From assembly GCF_029813835.1 (NCBI RefSeq), contig NZ_JARVKV010000049.1:1-51530 (forward strand): a stretch of 51,530 bases of DNA. Reading direction: 5' to 3'. Numbering within the stretch: position 1 is the stretch's first letter; each line of letters starts with the position of its first letter. This document shows, one piece after another, positions 1-7,837 of this stretch. The stretch is from Streptomyces sp. DH37. GTDB taxonomy: Bacteria; Actinomycetota; Actinomycetes; Streptomycetales; Streptomycetaceae. The notes under the pieces are model-generated. The model was not told where the DNA came from. It was given only the letters and a program-made list of their open reading frames with translations, and made no database searches. Position numbers and translations under genes: made by a program.

Positions 1-25
1 GTCCGGCCCGGGAGCACCCCTCCCG

Positions 26-2332
26 TCAGACCTGGGCGCCGCTGTCGCCGGGCGCCCGTCCGTCCCACCGCCGGGAACCGCCCGCCGGGGACTTCCGCCT
101 CGCGGGCCGGGGCGGCGGCGCGCTGCTGCGCGCCTCCAGCTCGATGGCGACGGGTGTCGCGGTGAACATCGAGGACCAGGTGCCCACGACGATGCCGATC
201 AGCAGCGCGAGGGCGAAGTCGGTCAGGGTGTCGCCGCCGAGCAGGGCGAGCGTGGCCAGGATGAACAGCGCGCCCATGCCGGTGTTCACGGTGCGGGGCA
301 CGGTCTGGATGATCGCGGTGTTGGCGACCCGGGCGAAGGGCGTCCTGCCCGCGGCGCCCCACAGCTCGCGGATCCGGTCGAAGACCACCACCGAGTCGTT
401 GACCGAGTAGCCGATCACGGTGAGCAGGGCGGCCAGGAACACCCCGTCGACCGGCTTGCCGAGCCAGGCGAAGATCCCGACGAGGATGAGCACGTCGTGG
501 GCCATCGCCAGCACCGCCCCCACCGAGAAGGTCCAGCGGAAGCGGATCGCCAGGTAGAGCATCTGGGCGGCCAGCGCGACCCCGAGGGCGATCAGGGCGC
601 CCCTGCGCAGCTCGTCCCCGAGGCTGGGGCCGATCAGCTCGTCGCGGACCTTCTCCGTCTCCCCGCCCAGCTCCTCGATCGTCTCGGCCACCTCGACGGC
701 CTCGGCGTTGGACAGCTCGTCGGTGCGCACCGTGATGTCGCCGTCCCCGGAGGACTGGACGACGGCGCGGGGGAAGCCCGCGTCCGCCAGCGCCGAGCGG
801 GCCCGTTCGGGGTCGACGGGCGAGGCGGTGGAGTACTCGATCAGACGTCCGCCGGTGAACTCCACCCCGAAGTCCAGCCCGCGCACCGCGATGCCCGAGC
901 CGGCCAGGACGACGGCGGCCAGCGAGACGGCCAGCCAGCGCCGCCGCCGGCGCATCAGGTCCGGCTCGCGTCGGGTGATCCACTCCCGCACCCGGCCCAC
1001 GCCGGCGATGCCGGTGATCCTCGGCCGCCGGCGCACCGCGCCCCGGGAGACGGCGAACTCGGCGAGCACCCGGGTGATCAGCAGGGCGCTGACCATGGAG
1101 GCGAGCACGCCGATGGACAGGGTCACGCCGAAGCCGCGCACCGGCCCGGAGGCGAAGAAGAACAGCAGCCCGGCGGCCAGCAGCGTGGTGACGTTGGAGT
1201 CGGCGATGGCGCTGAGGGCCTTGCGGAAGCCCTCCGTCAGGGCAGTGCGCAGCCCCCTGCCGCGGCGGGCGGCGTACTCCTCGCGGGCCCGTTCGAAGAC
1301 GAGGACGTTGGCGTCCACGGCCATGCCGATCGCCAGCACGAAACCGGCCAGGCCCGGCAGGGTGAGGGTGGCGCCGAGCGCGACCAGCGCGGCGTAGGAG
1401 ATGAGCCCGTAGCAGGCCAGGGCCACGGCGGCGAGGGCGCCCAGCAGACGGTAGACGGCGATGATGAACAGCGCGGTCAGCGCCGTGCCGATGACCGCGG
1501 CCCAGGCGCTGGCCTCGATGGCCTCCTCGCCCAGGGTCGGGCCGACGGTGCGCTGCTCGATGATCTCCACCGGCACCGGCAGGGCGCCGCCGTCGATGAG
1601 CAGGGCCAGCTCCTTGGCCTCCTCCTGGCTGAAGTTGCCGGTGATCTGGGTGGACCCGCCGGTGATGCCGGTCTCGCAGGCGACCGAGGGATCGACCTGC
1701 GGCGCGGAGATGATCTCGTCGTCCAGGACGATGGCGACCCGCCGCGCGGGGTCGCCGGGCGGTGAGCAGGCGGCCTGGCCGGTCAGCTCGGCCCAGGCGT
1801 CCTTGCCCCTGCCCCGCAGGTCGACGGTGACGTACCAGCCGCCGCCGGACTGCTGGTCGATGGCGGCCGCGGCGTCCTCCACCTCCGCCCCGGTCAGCCG
1901 GGTGGGGCCCAGCCGCAGCCGCTGCCCGGAGTCGTCGGGCAGGACGCGTTCGCCCTCCTTCGCCTCCTCCCCGGGGGCGGCGGCGCCGAGGACGGGGTGG
2001 AAGGAGAGCTGGGCGGTGCGGCCGAGGACGTCGGCGGCCTCGCGCGGGTCCTGCAGGCCGGGCAGCTCGACGATGATCCGGTTGTCCCCGGACCGGGTGA
2101 TGCCCGGTTCGGCGACGCCGAGCGCGTCGACGCGGCGGCGCAGCACCTCCAGGGTGCGGTCGGTGGCCTCGCGGTCGGCCTCGGTGGTGGGCGAGTCGCG
2201 GGTCTCCAGCACGATCTGGGTGCCGCCGCGCAGGTCGAGGCCGAGCCGGGGGGACGAGGTGACCGTCAGGTAGGCGGACAGGGCGATCACGGCGAGGGCG
2301 AGGACCGCCCGCACCAGGGTGGCGCGTTTCAA
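26..2332 (-). CDS. secDF: Fused protein translocase subunit SecD-SecF
   Basis: SecDF uses the proton motive force to pull preproteins out of the SecYEG channel on the outer membrane face. The 768-residue protein is a natural fusion. The SecD half has an N-terminal membrane segment (about 8-26), the LGLDLRGGTQ motif (30-39), a large extracytoplasmic region and a five-helix block. The SecF half begins near residue 450 with a new membrane segment, the LDFGVEFTGG motif, and later GYSVNDSVVVFDR. The start is a TTG with GGAGG seven bases upstream; no ATG fits better. Streptomyces often keeps separate secD and secF as well, so this is probably the extra fused copy. The C-terminal tail is basic and low-complexity. 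Identity is very secure. Confidence 0.96.
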   Translation of the reverse strand: MKRATLVRAVLALAVIALSAYLTVTSSPRLGLDLRGGTQIVLETRDSPTTEADREATDRTLEVLRRRVDALGVAEPGITRSGDNRIIVELPGLQDPREAADVLGRTAQLSFHPVLGAAAPGEEAKEGERVLPDDSGQRLRLGPTRLTGAEVEDAAAAIDQQSGGGWYVTVDLRGRGKDAWAELTGQAACSPPGDPARRVAIVLDDEIISAPQVDPSVACETGITGGSTQITGNFSQEEAKELALLIDGGALPVPVEIIEQRTVGPTLGEEAIEASAWAAVIGTALTALFIIAVYRLLGALAAVALACYGLISYAALVALGATLTLPGLAGFVLAIGMAVDANVLVFERAREEYAARRGRGLRTALTEGFRKALSAIADSNVTTLLAAGLLFFFASGPVRGFGVTLSIGVLASMVSALLITRVLAEFAVSRGAVRRRPRITGIAGVGRVREWITRREPDLMRRRRRWLAVSLAAVVLAGSGIAVRGLDFGVEFTGGRLIEYSTASPVDPERARSALADAGFPRAVVQSSGDGDITVRTDELSNAEAVEVAETIEELGGETEKVRDELIGPSLGDELRRGALIALGVALAAQMLYLAIRFRWTFSVGAVLAMAHDVLILVGIFAWLGKPVDGVFLAALLTVIGYSVNDSVVVFDRIRELWGAAGRTPFARVANTAIIQTVPRTVNTGMGALFILATLALLGGDTLTDFALALLIGIVVGTWSSMFTATPVAIELEARSSAPPPRPARRKSPAGGSRRWDGRAPGDSGAQV

Positions 2333-2395
2333 GGAATGCCTCCAGCAGGGCGCCGCGGCGGGATGCCGGCCGCGGCGGTGGGACGACGGGGGACG

Positions 2396-2782
2396 TCAGC
2401 TGCCTGGCGGAGGTGGCGGGGCCCGGCCCGGGTGGCGTGCGGTGTGCGGGAGGTGGCCGGCGGTCTCCGGCGGGAGGGCGGAGAGTCGTATGCCCGCCGG
2501 GGGCCGGGCGAGGTGGGCGCGGGCCGGCAGGGCGGCGCCGGCGGGGTGCGGCGCGTGCCGCTCGGCCGCGGAGTCCCGGTGCAGCAGGGGGACGCGGTCG
2601 CAGCCGGCCGCGCAGGGCGCGCCGGCGGTGTGGGGGTCGGTGCGGGCGTCGGTGGGCGGCGCGGTGTGCGGCGGCTCCGCGGCGGAGGCCGCGCCGGCCG
2701 CCAGGGCGCCGAGGAGGAGGACCGCCACCGCCAGGAGCGCCCGGACCGGAGCGGCGCGGGACGCGGTGGTCCGCTGGGCCAT
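2396..2782 (-). CDS. Small secreted Ala/Pro/His-rich protein of unknown function
   Basis: This predicted 128-residue protein lies between the response regulator and secDF on the same strand. An in-frame upstream extension to 2854 exists, but the ATG at 2782 sits behind a strong GGAGGAGG site and gives a classic signal peptide: a basic start, a hydrophobic stretch ending in GALAAGAASA, and an AxA-like cleavage site near residue 36. The mature part is rich in Ala, Pro and His and has two close Cys residues (CAAGC), with no family I recognise. The low-complexity composition means the reading frame rests mainly on the signal peptide and ribosome site. No function is proposed. Confidence 0.5.
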   Translation of the reverse strand: MAQRTTASRAAPVRALLAVAVLLLGALAAGAASAAEPPHTAPPTDARTDPHTAGAPCAAGCDRVPLLHRDSAAERHAPHPAGAALPARAHLARPPAGIRLSALPPETAGHLPHTARHPGRAPPPPPGS

Positions 2783-2864
2783 GCCGCCTCCTCCTCCGGT
2801 CCTCTCCGGTGCTCCCCCGCGCCCTCCGCGCCCGGTCGCGTCCCCCGCGGACACGGCCCCGGGC

Positions 2865-3530
2865 TCAGGGCTCGATCAGTCCCGCGCGGATCGCGTAGCG
2901 GGTCAGCTCCAGGCGGTCGCGCAGCCCGAGCTTGTGCAGCATGTTCGCACGGTGCCGTTCCACGGTCTTGACGCTGATGACCAGTGTCTCGGCGATCTCC
3001 TTCGAGGAGTGGCCCTCGGCGACCAGCTTCAGTACCTCCTCCTCCCGCGCGGTGAGCACCCGTTCGGGCAGGTCACCGCCCTGCCGGACGCGGTCGAGGT
3101 AGCTGCGGATCAGCGCGGTGACCGCGCCCGGGTAGAGGAACGGCTCGCCGCGCATCGCCGCGCGGCACGCCTCGACCAGGTCGCGGTCGGCGACGGACTT
3201 CAGCACGTATCCCGAGGCCCCGGCCTTGAGCGCCTCGAAGAGGTACTGCTCGTTGTCGTACATCGACAGGATCAGGATGCGCAGCCCGGGGTGGCGGGCG
3301 GACAGCTCGCGGGCCGCCTGCAGCCCGGTCATACGGGGCATGGCGACGTCGAGGACGGCCAGGTCCGCGGGGTGTTCGCGGGCCGCGGCGACGGCCTCGG
3401 CGCCGTCCCCGGCCTCGGCGACGACGCGCAGGTCCGGTTCGCCGTCGAGGATGAGGCGCACCCCCCGGCGGACCAGCGCGTGGTCGTCGGCGAGCAGGAT
3501 GCGGGTCACGGCGGGCTCCGGCGCCTTCAT
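2865..3530 (-). CDS. NarL/LuxR-family response regulator
   Basis: A 221-residue DNA-binding response regulator. The receiver domain spans about 10-125, with acidic pocket DD (15-16), phospho-acceptor Asp61 in AVLDVAMP, and a conserved Lys in GYVLKS. A LuxR-type helix-turn-helix occupies about 155-215 (LTAREEEVLKLVAEGHSSKEIAETL). The ATG at 3530 overlaps the stop of the upstream histidine kinase gene by four bases (ATGA), so the two are translationally coupled and should form one two-component system. Its targets are not visible; the divergent zinc-finger genes at 4866 and 5335 are the obvious local candidates, but that is only proximity. Confidence 0.93.
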   Translation of the reverse strand: MKAPEPAVTRILLADDHALVRRGVRLILDGEPDLRVVAEAGDGAEAVAAAREHPADLAVLDVAMPRMTGLQAARELSARHPGLRILILSMYDNEQYLFEALKAGASGYVLKSVADRDLVEACRAAMRGEPFLYPGAVTALIRSYLDRVRQGGDLPERVLTAREEEVLKLVAEGHSSKEIAETLVISVKTVERHRANMLHKLGLRDRLELTRYAIRAGLIEP

Positions 3531-4519
3531 ACGGACGCCTCCTCTCCTGTGGTGGCCGTACCGGCCTCGGGCGGGCCGGCCACGGGAACCGCCAGCCGCA
3601 CCCGAGTGCCGCCGCCCGGGGCCGGGCCGATGTCCAGACCGGCGCCGACGAGCAGCGCGCGCTCCCGCATGCCGCGGATCCCGGCGCCCTCGCGGGCGGG
3701 GCCGATCCCCCGGCCGTCGTCGTCCACGCTCAGCTCCACGCCGCCGGCGGTGCGCCGCAGCCGCAGCTCCACGCTCCCGGCGTCCGCGTGGCGGGCGACG
3801 TTGGTCAGGCTCTCCTGGGCGACGCGGTACAGGACCAGCTCCCGCTCCCGGTCCAGCGGCGGCAGGGCGGTGTCGAAGCGGCGGCGCACCACCAGCCCGG
3901 TGTGGGTGGCGTAGTCGGCGGCCAGCGCGGTCAGGGCGCTGACCAGGCCGAGGTCCTCCAGGACGCCGGGACGCAGCCTGCGGGCCAGCCGCCTCACCTC
4001 GTCCAGGCTGCCCCGGGTGGTCTCCTGGGCGTGCCGGAGCTCCGCGCGCAGTTCCCGGTCGGGGGTGTGGTCCGCCGCCCGCTTCAGCTCCAGCAGCACG
4101 GCCGTCATGCTCTGGCCGACCTCGTCGTGGAGCTCCTGGGCGATGCGGCGCCGCTCGGCCTCCTGCGCCGACAGCACGCGGGCGCTGCTGGTGGCGCGCT
4201 CGGCCTCCAGCCGGTCGAGCATGGCGTTGAAGGTCCGGATCAGGTCGGCCACCCCGCCGTGTCCGGCCACCGGCAGCCGGTGGCCGGGCCGGAGCAGGTC
4301 GACCGTGGTCATCAGGCGGGTCAGCCTCTCCAGCGGGGCCAGGCCGACGCGCAGCAGGGCGGCGTTGGCCACCAGCATCACGGCCAGACCGGTGACCAGG
4401 ACGACCGCCTCGGTGGCCAGCACCGGCACCGAGACGGTCACCGGCGCCCACAGCAGCAGCGCCGTGGCCGCGCCGAGCACCAGGGCGTTGAGCCCGAAGA
4501 TCCGCCAGAACAGGGACAC
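3527..4519 (-). CDS. Membrane histidine kinase, HisKA_3 family (NarX/DesK type)
   Basis: A 330-residue sensor kinase paired with the regulator just downstream. Two membrane helices (about 8-26 and 33-55) are separated by only a few residues, so there is almost no extracellular sensor. A HAMP-like linker (56-110) follows, then the dimerisation/phosphorylation helix with His131 in QELHDEVGQS, and an HATPase domain with VDDDGRGIGP and GIRGMRERA. I chose GTG 4519, giving SLFWRIFGLN at the N-terminus, because a GGAGG lies about 11 bases upstream; other GTGs lie up to about 45 bases further upstream. The tiny periplasmic loop suggests sensing in or at the membrane. Confidence 0.9.
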   Translation of the reverse strand: MSLFWRIFGLNALVLGAATALLLWAPVTVSVPVLATEAVVLVTGLAVMLVANAALLRVGLAPLERLTRLMTTVDLLRPGHRLPVAGHGGVADLIRTFNAMLDRLEAERATSSARVLSAQEAERRRIAQELHDEVGQSMTAVLLELKRAADHTPDRELRAELRHAQETTRGSLDEVRRLARRLRPGVLEDLGLVSALTALAADYATHTGLVVRRRFDTALPPLDRERELVLYRVAQESLTNVARHADAGSVELRLRRTAGGVELSVDDDGRGIGPAREGAGIRGMRERALLVGAGLDIGPAPGGGTRVRLAVPVAGPPEAGTATTGEEASV

Positions 4520-4865
4520 GGCGTGCACGACCTCCTCGATCACCTGTGTCCCCACCACTATCCGCCACCCGCGCGGTCCGGTCTCCGTCGCCCCGGGTCG
4601 TGCCGCGCCGGTCCGCCGCGGCGGGGCCGCCGCGGTCGAGCGGTGGCGGCACCCGCTCCCGGCCGTGCGGCCGGGGCCCCGGCCCCTCCCCCACGCGCCG
4701 CGTACACCCCGCCCCCGCCCGGGAATGGGTGGCGCCACCGATGGACCGCGGCCGGTGCGCCGTCCATGGTGGGGGCACAGGGGCGCGCGGCCCCTCGCCA
4801 CGGCGGGGCCGCGCGCCCTCCCGTATGCCGTCCGCATCCCTCTGCCCGGAAGGAACACGACCGCG
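4520..4865. promoter_or_regulatory. Divergent intergenic region with a strong hairpin in the dksA-like leader
   Basis: This 346-bp region separates the histidine kinase gene from the DksA-like gene and must hold both promoters. A perfect 14-bp inverted repeat (4781-4794 with 4805-4818, 10-base loop) lies 48 bases before the 4866 start, so it would be in that gene's leader as an attenuator or stability element. A second, imperfect repeat (4735-4746 with 4762-4771, CACC/ATGGAC arms) lies just upstream and could be an operator. No clear -35/-10 pair could be picked by eye. Confidence 0.4.
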
Positions 4866-5192
4866 ATGACGATCGACGCGGCCCGCTCCGAGGACCCTCC
4901 CGAACGCCTCACGGCGCACGACGTCCGCCTGCGTCTGGAGCACGAACGCAACTCCCGGCTCTCCCAGCTCACCGCCGTCGAGGAGGGCGCGGACCAGGCG
5001 TCCGCGGATCTGCTGGCGGTCCAGGCGGCCGCCGTCCGCTGGGTGCTGGAGGAGATCGACCTGGCGTTCGCCCGGCTGGACGACGGCACCTACGGGACCT
5101 GCGAGGGGTGCGGCAGCGCCATCCCCGCCGGACGGCTGGAGATCCTGCCGTACACGCGCAGCTGCGTCGGCTGCCGGCAGCGCTCCGCCTGA
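4866..5192 (+). CDS. DksA/TraR-family zinc-finger protein
   Basis: A 108-residue protein with an N-terminal helical region (about 15-80) and a C-terminal four-cysteine zinc finger, CEGCGSAIP...CVGC. This is the DksA/TraR fold; family members bind in the secondary channel of RNA polymerase and change transcription initiation. The ATG at 4866 has GGAAGG about 12 bases upstream. The canonical Asp pair of E. coli DksA's coiled-coil tip is not obvious here, so (p)ppGpp synergy should not be assumed. A paralogue follows at 5335, and a two-component system is divergent on the left, which may set its expression. Confidence 0.85.
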   Translation: MTIDAARSEDPPERLTAHDVRLRLEHERNSRLSQLTAVEEGADQASADLLAVQAAAVRWVLEEIDLAFARLDDGTYGTCEGCGSAIPAGRLEILPYTRSCVGCRQRSA

Positions 5193-5334
5193 CGGCGCGG
5201 GGGGCGCGGACACCACTCGCCCGCGCCCCCGCCGCACCCCCTCCCGTATCCCTGCTGTCTCTCCTGCTGTTCCCCCGCCGTATCCCCGCGCCGTATCCCC
5301 GCGTGCCCCCGCGCCCGTACGAGGACGTGAAGCA

Positions 5335-5688
5335 TTGAACGACCAGGCCACCGGTGTCCACGGCGCCGGCCTCACCCCCCGGGAGCTGGCCGCGCTGCGC
5401 GAGGACCTGGAGGAGCAGCGCCGGTTCCGGCTCGACCAGCTGCGGGAGTCCGGCCGTCCACGGCCCGGCTCCCCCGCCGGGCGCGGCCGGGCCGAGGTCG
5501 AGGCCCGGATCGCGGAGTCCGCCCGGATGGTCCTCGCCGACGTGGAGGCCGCCCTGGAGCGGATGGACCGGGGCCGGTACGGCGTCTGCCTGCAGTGCGC
5601 CCGCCCCATCCCCGCGCGGCTGCTGGAGATCGTCCCGCAGGCCCGGTACTGCGCCCACTGCCGCCGGGCCGGGGAGGCGGGCCGGTGA
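5335..5688 (+). CDS. Second DksA/TraR-family zinc-finger protein
   Basis: A 117-residue paralogue of the gene just upstream, with helical N-terminus (LEEQRRFRLDQLRE) and zinc finger CLQCARPIP...CAHC. The only plausible start is TTG at 5335. The spacer before it carries repeated CCGTATCCC motifs (around 5243-5303) and has only a weak GAGGA site, so translation may be inefficient. The stop overlaps the GTG of the next gene (GTGA), which implies coupled expression with the MreB-like ATPase. Two adjacent DksA-like proteins in one transcription unit suggest dosage or division of labour at RNA polymerase; that is inference. Confidence 0.82.
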   Translation: MNDQATGVHGAGLTPRELAALREDLEEQRRFRLDQLRESGRPRPGSPAGRGRAEVEARIAESARMVLADVEAALERMDRGRYGVCLQCARPIPARLLEIVPQARYCAHCRRAGEAGR

Positions 5689-6494
5689 CGCCACCTCCCC
5701 TTCCGCCGCCGCTGCCGCCCCTGCGCGACCGGGCGCGGCCGGTGCGCCGCCCGCACCCGGGCCTGGCGATCGACCTGGGCAGCGCCCGCACCCGGGCGTG
5801 GCTGCCCGGGCGCGGTCTGGTCGCCGACGTCCCCACCGCGTCCGCCGCCGGCCCCGGCGGCTCCTCCCCCGTCCGGCGCGGCGCGGTCGTCGACGCCGAG
5901 GGCGCCGCGCGGCTGCTCGGCCGGCTGCTGGACGGGTACGTCCCCCGCTCCGGCCACCGCCCCGTGGTCGTCCTCACCACCCCCGTGCTGTGCGGCGACG
6001 GCGACCGCGCCGCCGCGCTCGCCGCCCTGGAGGTCCTGCGGCCCCGCGCGGTCCTGACCGTCGACGGGGTCCGGGCCGTCGCGCTGGTCACGGGCGCCGA
6101 CCAGACCCGGCCGCTGCTCGTCACGGACGTCGGGGCCCGGCTCACCGAGGTCGCGCTGCTGGAGGACGGCGCCGTGGCCGCCGCCCGCCGCATCCCCCTG
6201 GGCTCCGCCGACATCGGCGGGTCCACCACCGCGGCCGCCCTCGCCGACGCGGTCGTGGAGACGGTGACCGATCTGCTGCGCGACGACCCGACCGCCCGGA
6301 CGCTCGACGCGCTGGAGGGCGGCCTGCTGCTGTCGGGCGGCGGCGCCCGGCGCCCGGACGTCGTCCACCGGCTGGCCCGGCGGCTGCTCACCCCCGTCCG
6401 GCCCGCGCCCGCCCCGCACACCGCCGCCGTGCGCGGCGCCGCCGCGGCGCTGTCGGCGGCCCGCCGCCACCCCTCGCTCACCGGTCCCGCATGA
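5685..6494 (+). CDS. Small actin/Hsp70-fold ATPase, MreB-like
   Basis: A 269-residue protein that starts with GTG overlapping the previous stop. After a Pro-rich N-terminus it shows the actin-fold phosphate-1 motif (LAIDLGSARTRAWL, about 27-40), a phosphate-2-like LLVTDVGARLTEVAL, and an adenosine-type LLLSGGGARRPD near the end. This order matches MreB/DnaK-type ATPases, but the protein is about 80 residues shorter than MreB and lacks some of the expected inter-domain segments. It may be a reduced regulatory actin-like protein, not a shape-determining filament. Coupling to the DksA-like gene is the only context clue. Confidence 0.75.
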   Translation: MTPPPLPPPLPPLRDRARPVRRPHPGLAIDLGSARTRAWLPGRGLVADVPTASAAGPGGSSPVRRGAVVDAEGAARLLGRLLDGYVPRSGHRPVVVLTTPVLCGDGDRAAALAALEVLRPRAVLTVDGVRAVALVTGADQTRPLLVTDVGARLTEVALLEDGAVAAARRIPLGSADIGGSTTAAALADAVVETVTDLLRDDPTARTLDALEGGLLLSGGGARRPDVVHRLARRLLTPVRPAPAPHTAAVRGAAAALSAARRHPSLTGPA

Positions 6495-6498
6495 GACG

Positions 6499-6530
6499 GC
6501 GGGGACCGCGGCGCCCGCCGCGGTCCCCGC
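6499..6530. terminator. Bidirectional hairpin terminator
   Basis: A perfect 14-bp inverted repeat (6499-6512 with 6517-6530) with a GCCC loop lies between two convergent genes, four bases after the MreB-like stop and 55 bases past the metB stop. No T-run is present, as usual in Streptomyces. Confidence 0.8.
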
Positions 6531-6584
6531 CCGTCCGGTCCTGCTCGGCCCGGCTCCGTCCGGTCCCGTTCCGTCCGGGCCCGC

Positions 6585-7799
6585 TCAGCCCAGCGCCTGC
6601 GCCAGGTCCGCCACCAGGTCGTCGACGGCCTCGATGCCGACCGACAGCCGCACCAGGTCCGACGGCACCTCCAGCGCCGAGCCCGCCGCCGAGGCGTGCG
6701 TCATCCGGCCCGGGTGCTCGATCAGGGACTCCACCCCGCCCAGCGACTCGCCGAGCGTGAAGAGCTGCGCCCGGTTGCACACCTCGACCGCCGCCTCCTC
6801 GCCCCCGGCGACCCGGAAGGAGACCATGCCGCCGAAGTCGCGCATCTGCTTGGCCGCCACCTCGTGCCCGGGGTGCGTCTCCAGCCCTGGGTAGTACACC
6901 TGGGCGACCTTCGGGTGGGAGACGAGCAGTTCGGTGATCCGCGCGGCGTTGGCGCAGTGCCGGTCCATCCGCACCGCGAGCGTCTTGACGCCGCGCATCA
7001 CCAGCCAGGAGTCGAACGGCCCGGCGATGGCGCCCATCGCGTTCTGGTGGAAGGCCAGTTCGTCGCCGAGGGCGTCGTCGGCGGTGACCAGCGCGCCGCC
7101 GACGACGTCGGAGTGGCCGCCCATGTACTTGGTCGTGGAGTGCACCACGACGTCCGCGCCGAGCGCGAGCGGCTGCTGGAGGTAGGGGCTGGCGAAGGTG
7201 TTGTCCACCACCAGACGGGCGCCCGCCGTCCGGGCCACGTCGGCGAGGGCGGCGATGTCGGCGATGCCCAGCAGCGGGTTGGACGGGGTCTCCACCCACA
7301 CCGCCCTGGTGCGCGGGCGCAGCGCGGCGCGTACGGCCTCCGGGTCGGCGGAGTCCGCGACGTCCCACTCCACGCCCCACCGCTCGGCGACCCTGGCGAA
7401 GAGCCGGAAGGTGCCGCCGTAGGCGTCGTTGGGGATGACGACGTGGTCGCCGGGCGACAGCAGGGTCCTCAGCAGGCAGTCCTCGGCGGCCAGTCCGGAG
7501 GCGAAGGCCAGCCCGCGCCGGCCGCCCTCCAGTGCGGCGAGGTTCTCCTCCAGGGCGGTGCGGGTCGGGTTGGCGCTGCGGCTGTACTCGTAGCCGCCGC
7601 GCAGCCCGCCGACCCCGTCCTGTTTGAACGTCGACACCTGGTGGATCGGCGGCACCACCGCCCCGGTCACCGCGTCGGGTTCCTGTCCGGCGTGGATGGC
7701 GAGGGTCTCGAAGTGCTGTGCCGGGGGCCGTGCCGCGTCATGGGCCGCGTCATGTGCCGCGTTCTGCGCCGCGTCGCGCGCTGCGTGCTGGTCGTTCAT
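6585..7799 (-). CDS. metB: Cystathionine gamma-synthase
   Basis: A PLP enzyme joining an activated homoserine to cysteine to give cystathionine, in methionine transsulfuration. The Cys/Met-metabolism fold is complete: YEYSRSANPTR, the PLP-stacking region NDAYGGT, DNTFASPY, and the Schiff-base Lys in VVHSTTKYMGG (Lys224 from this start). The C-terminal SLGGVESLIEHP is intact. A cystathionine lyase or mixed-function enzyme cannot be excluded by sequence alone. The start is ATG 7799; a GTG at 7805 is in frame. The N-terminus carries an unusual Ala/His/Asp repeat (about 5-25, AAHDAAHDAA) before the conserved protein begins. The divergent neighbour starts only 38 bases away. Confidence 0.92.
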   Translation of the reverse strand: MNDQHAARDAAQNAAHDAAHDAARPPAQHFETLAIHAGQEPDAVTGAVVPPIHQVSTFKQDGVGGLRGGYEYSRSANPTRTALEENLAALEGGRRGLAFASGLAAEDCLLRTLLSPGDHVVIPNDAYGGTFRLFARVAERWGVEWDVADSADPEAVRAALRPRTRAVWVETPSNPLLGIADIAALADVARTAGARLVVDNTFASPYLQQPLALGADVVVHSTTKYMGGHSDVVGGALVTADDALGDELAFHQNAMGAIAGPFDSWLVMRGVKTLAVRMDRHCANAARITELLVSHPKVAQVYYPGLETHPGHEVAAKQMRDFGGMVSFRVAGGEEAAVEVCNRAQLFTLGESLGGVESLIEHPGRMTHASAAGSALEVPSDLVRLSVGIEAVDDLVADLAQALG

Positions 7800-7837
7800 G
7801 GCCACGAGCCTAGCCCCGCGGGCCGTACGGTGGAGGC

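Noticed and set aside
3531..6470. A very long minus-strand frame running upstream of the response regulator
   Set aside because: It crosses the kinase, DksA-like and MreB-like genes in a non-coding frame. Only its last 221 codons are the real regulator, whose ATG has a clear coupling to the kinase stop.
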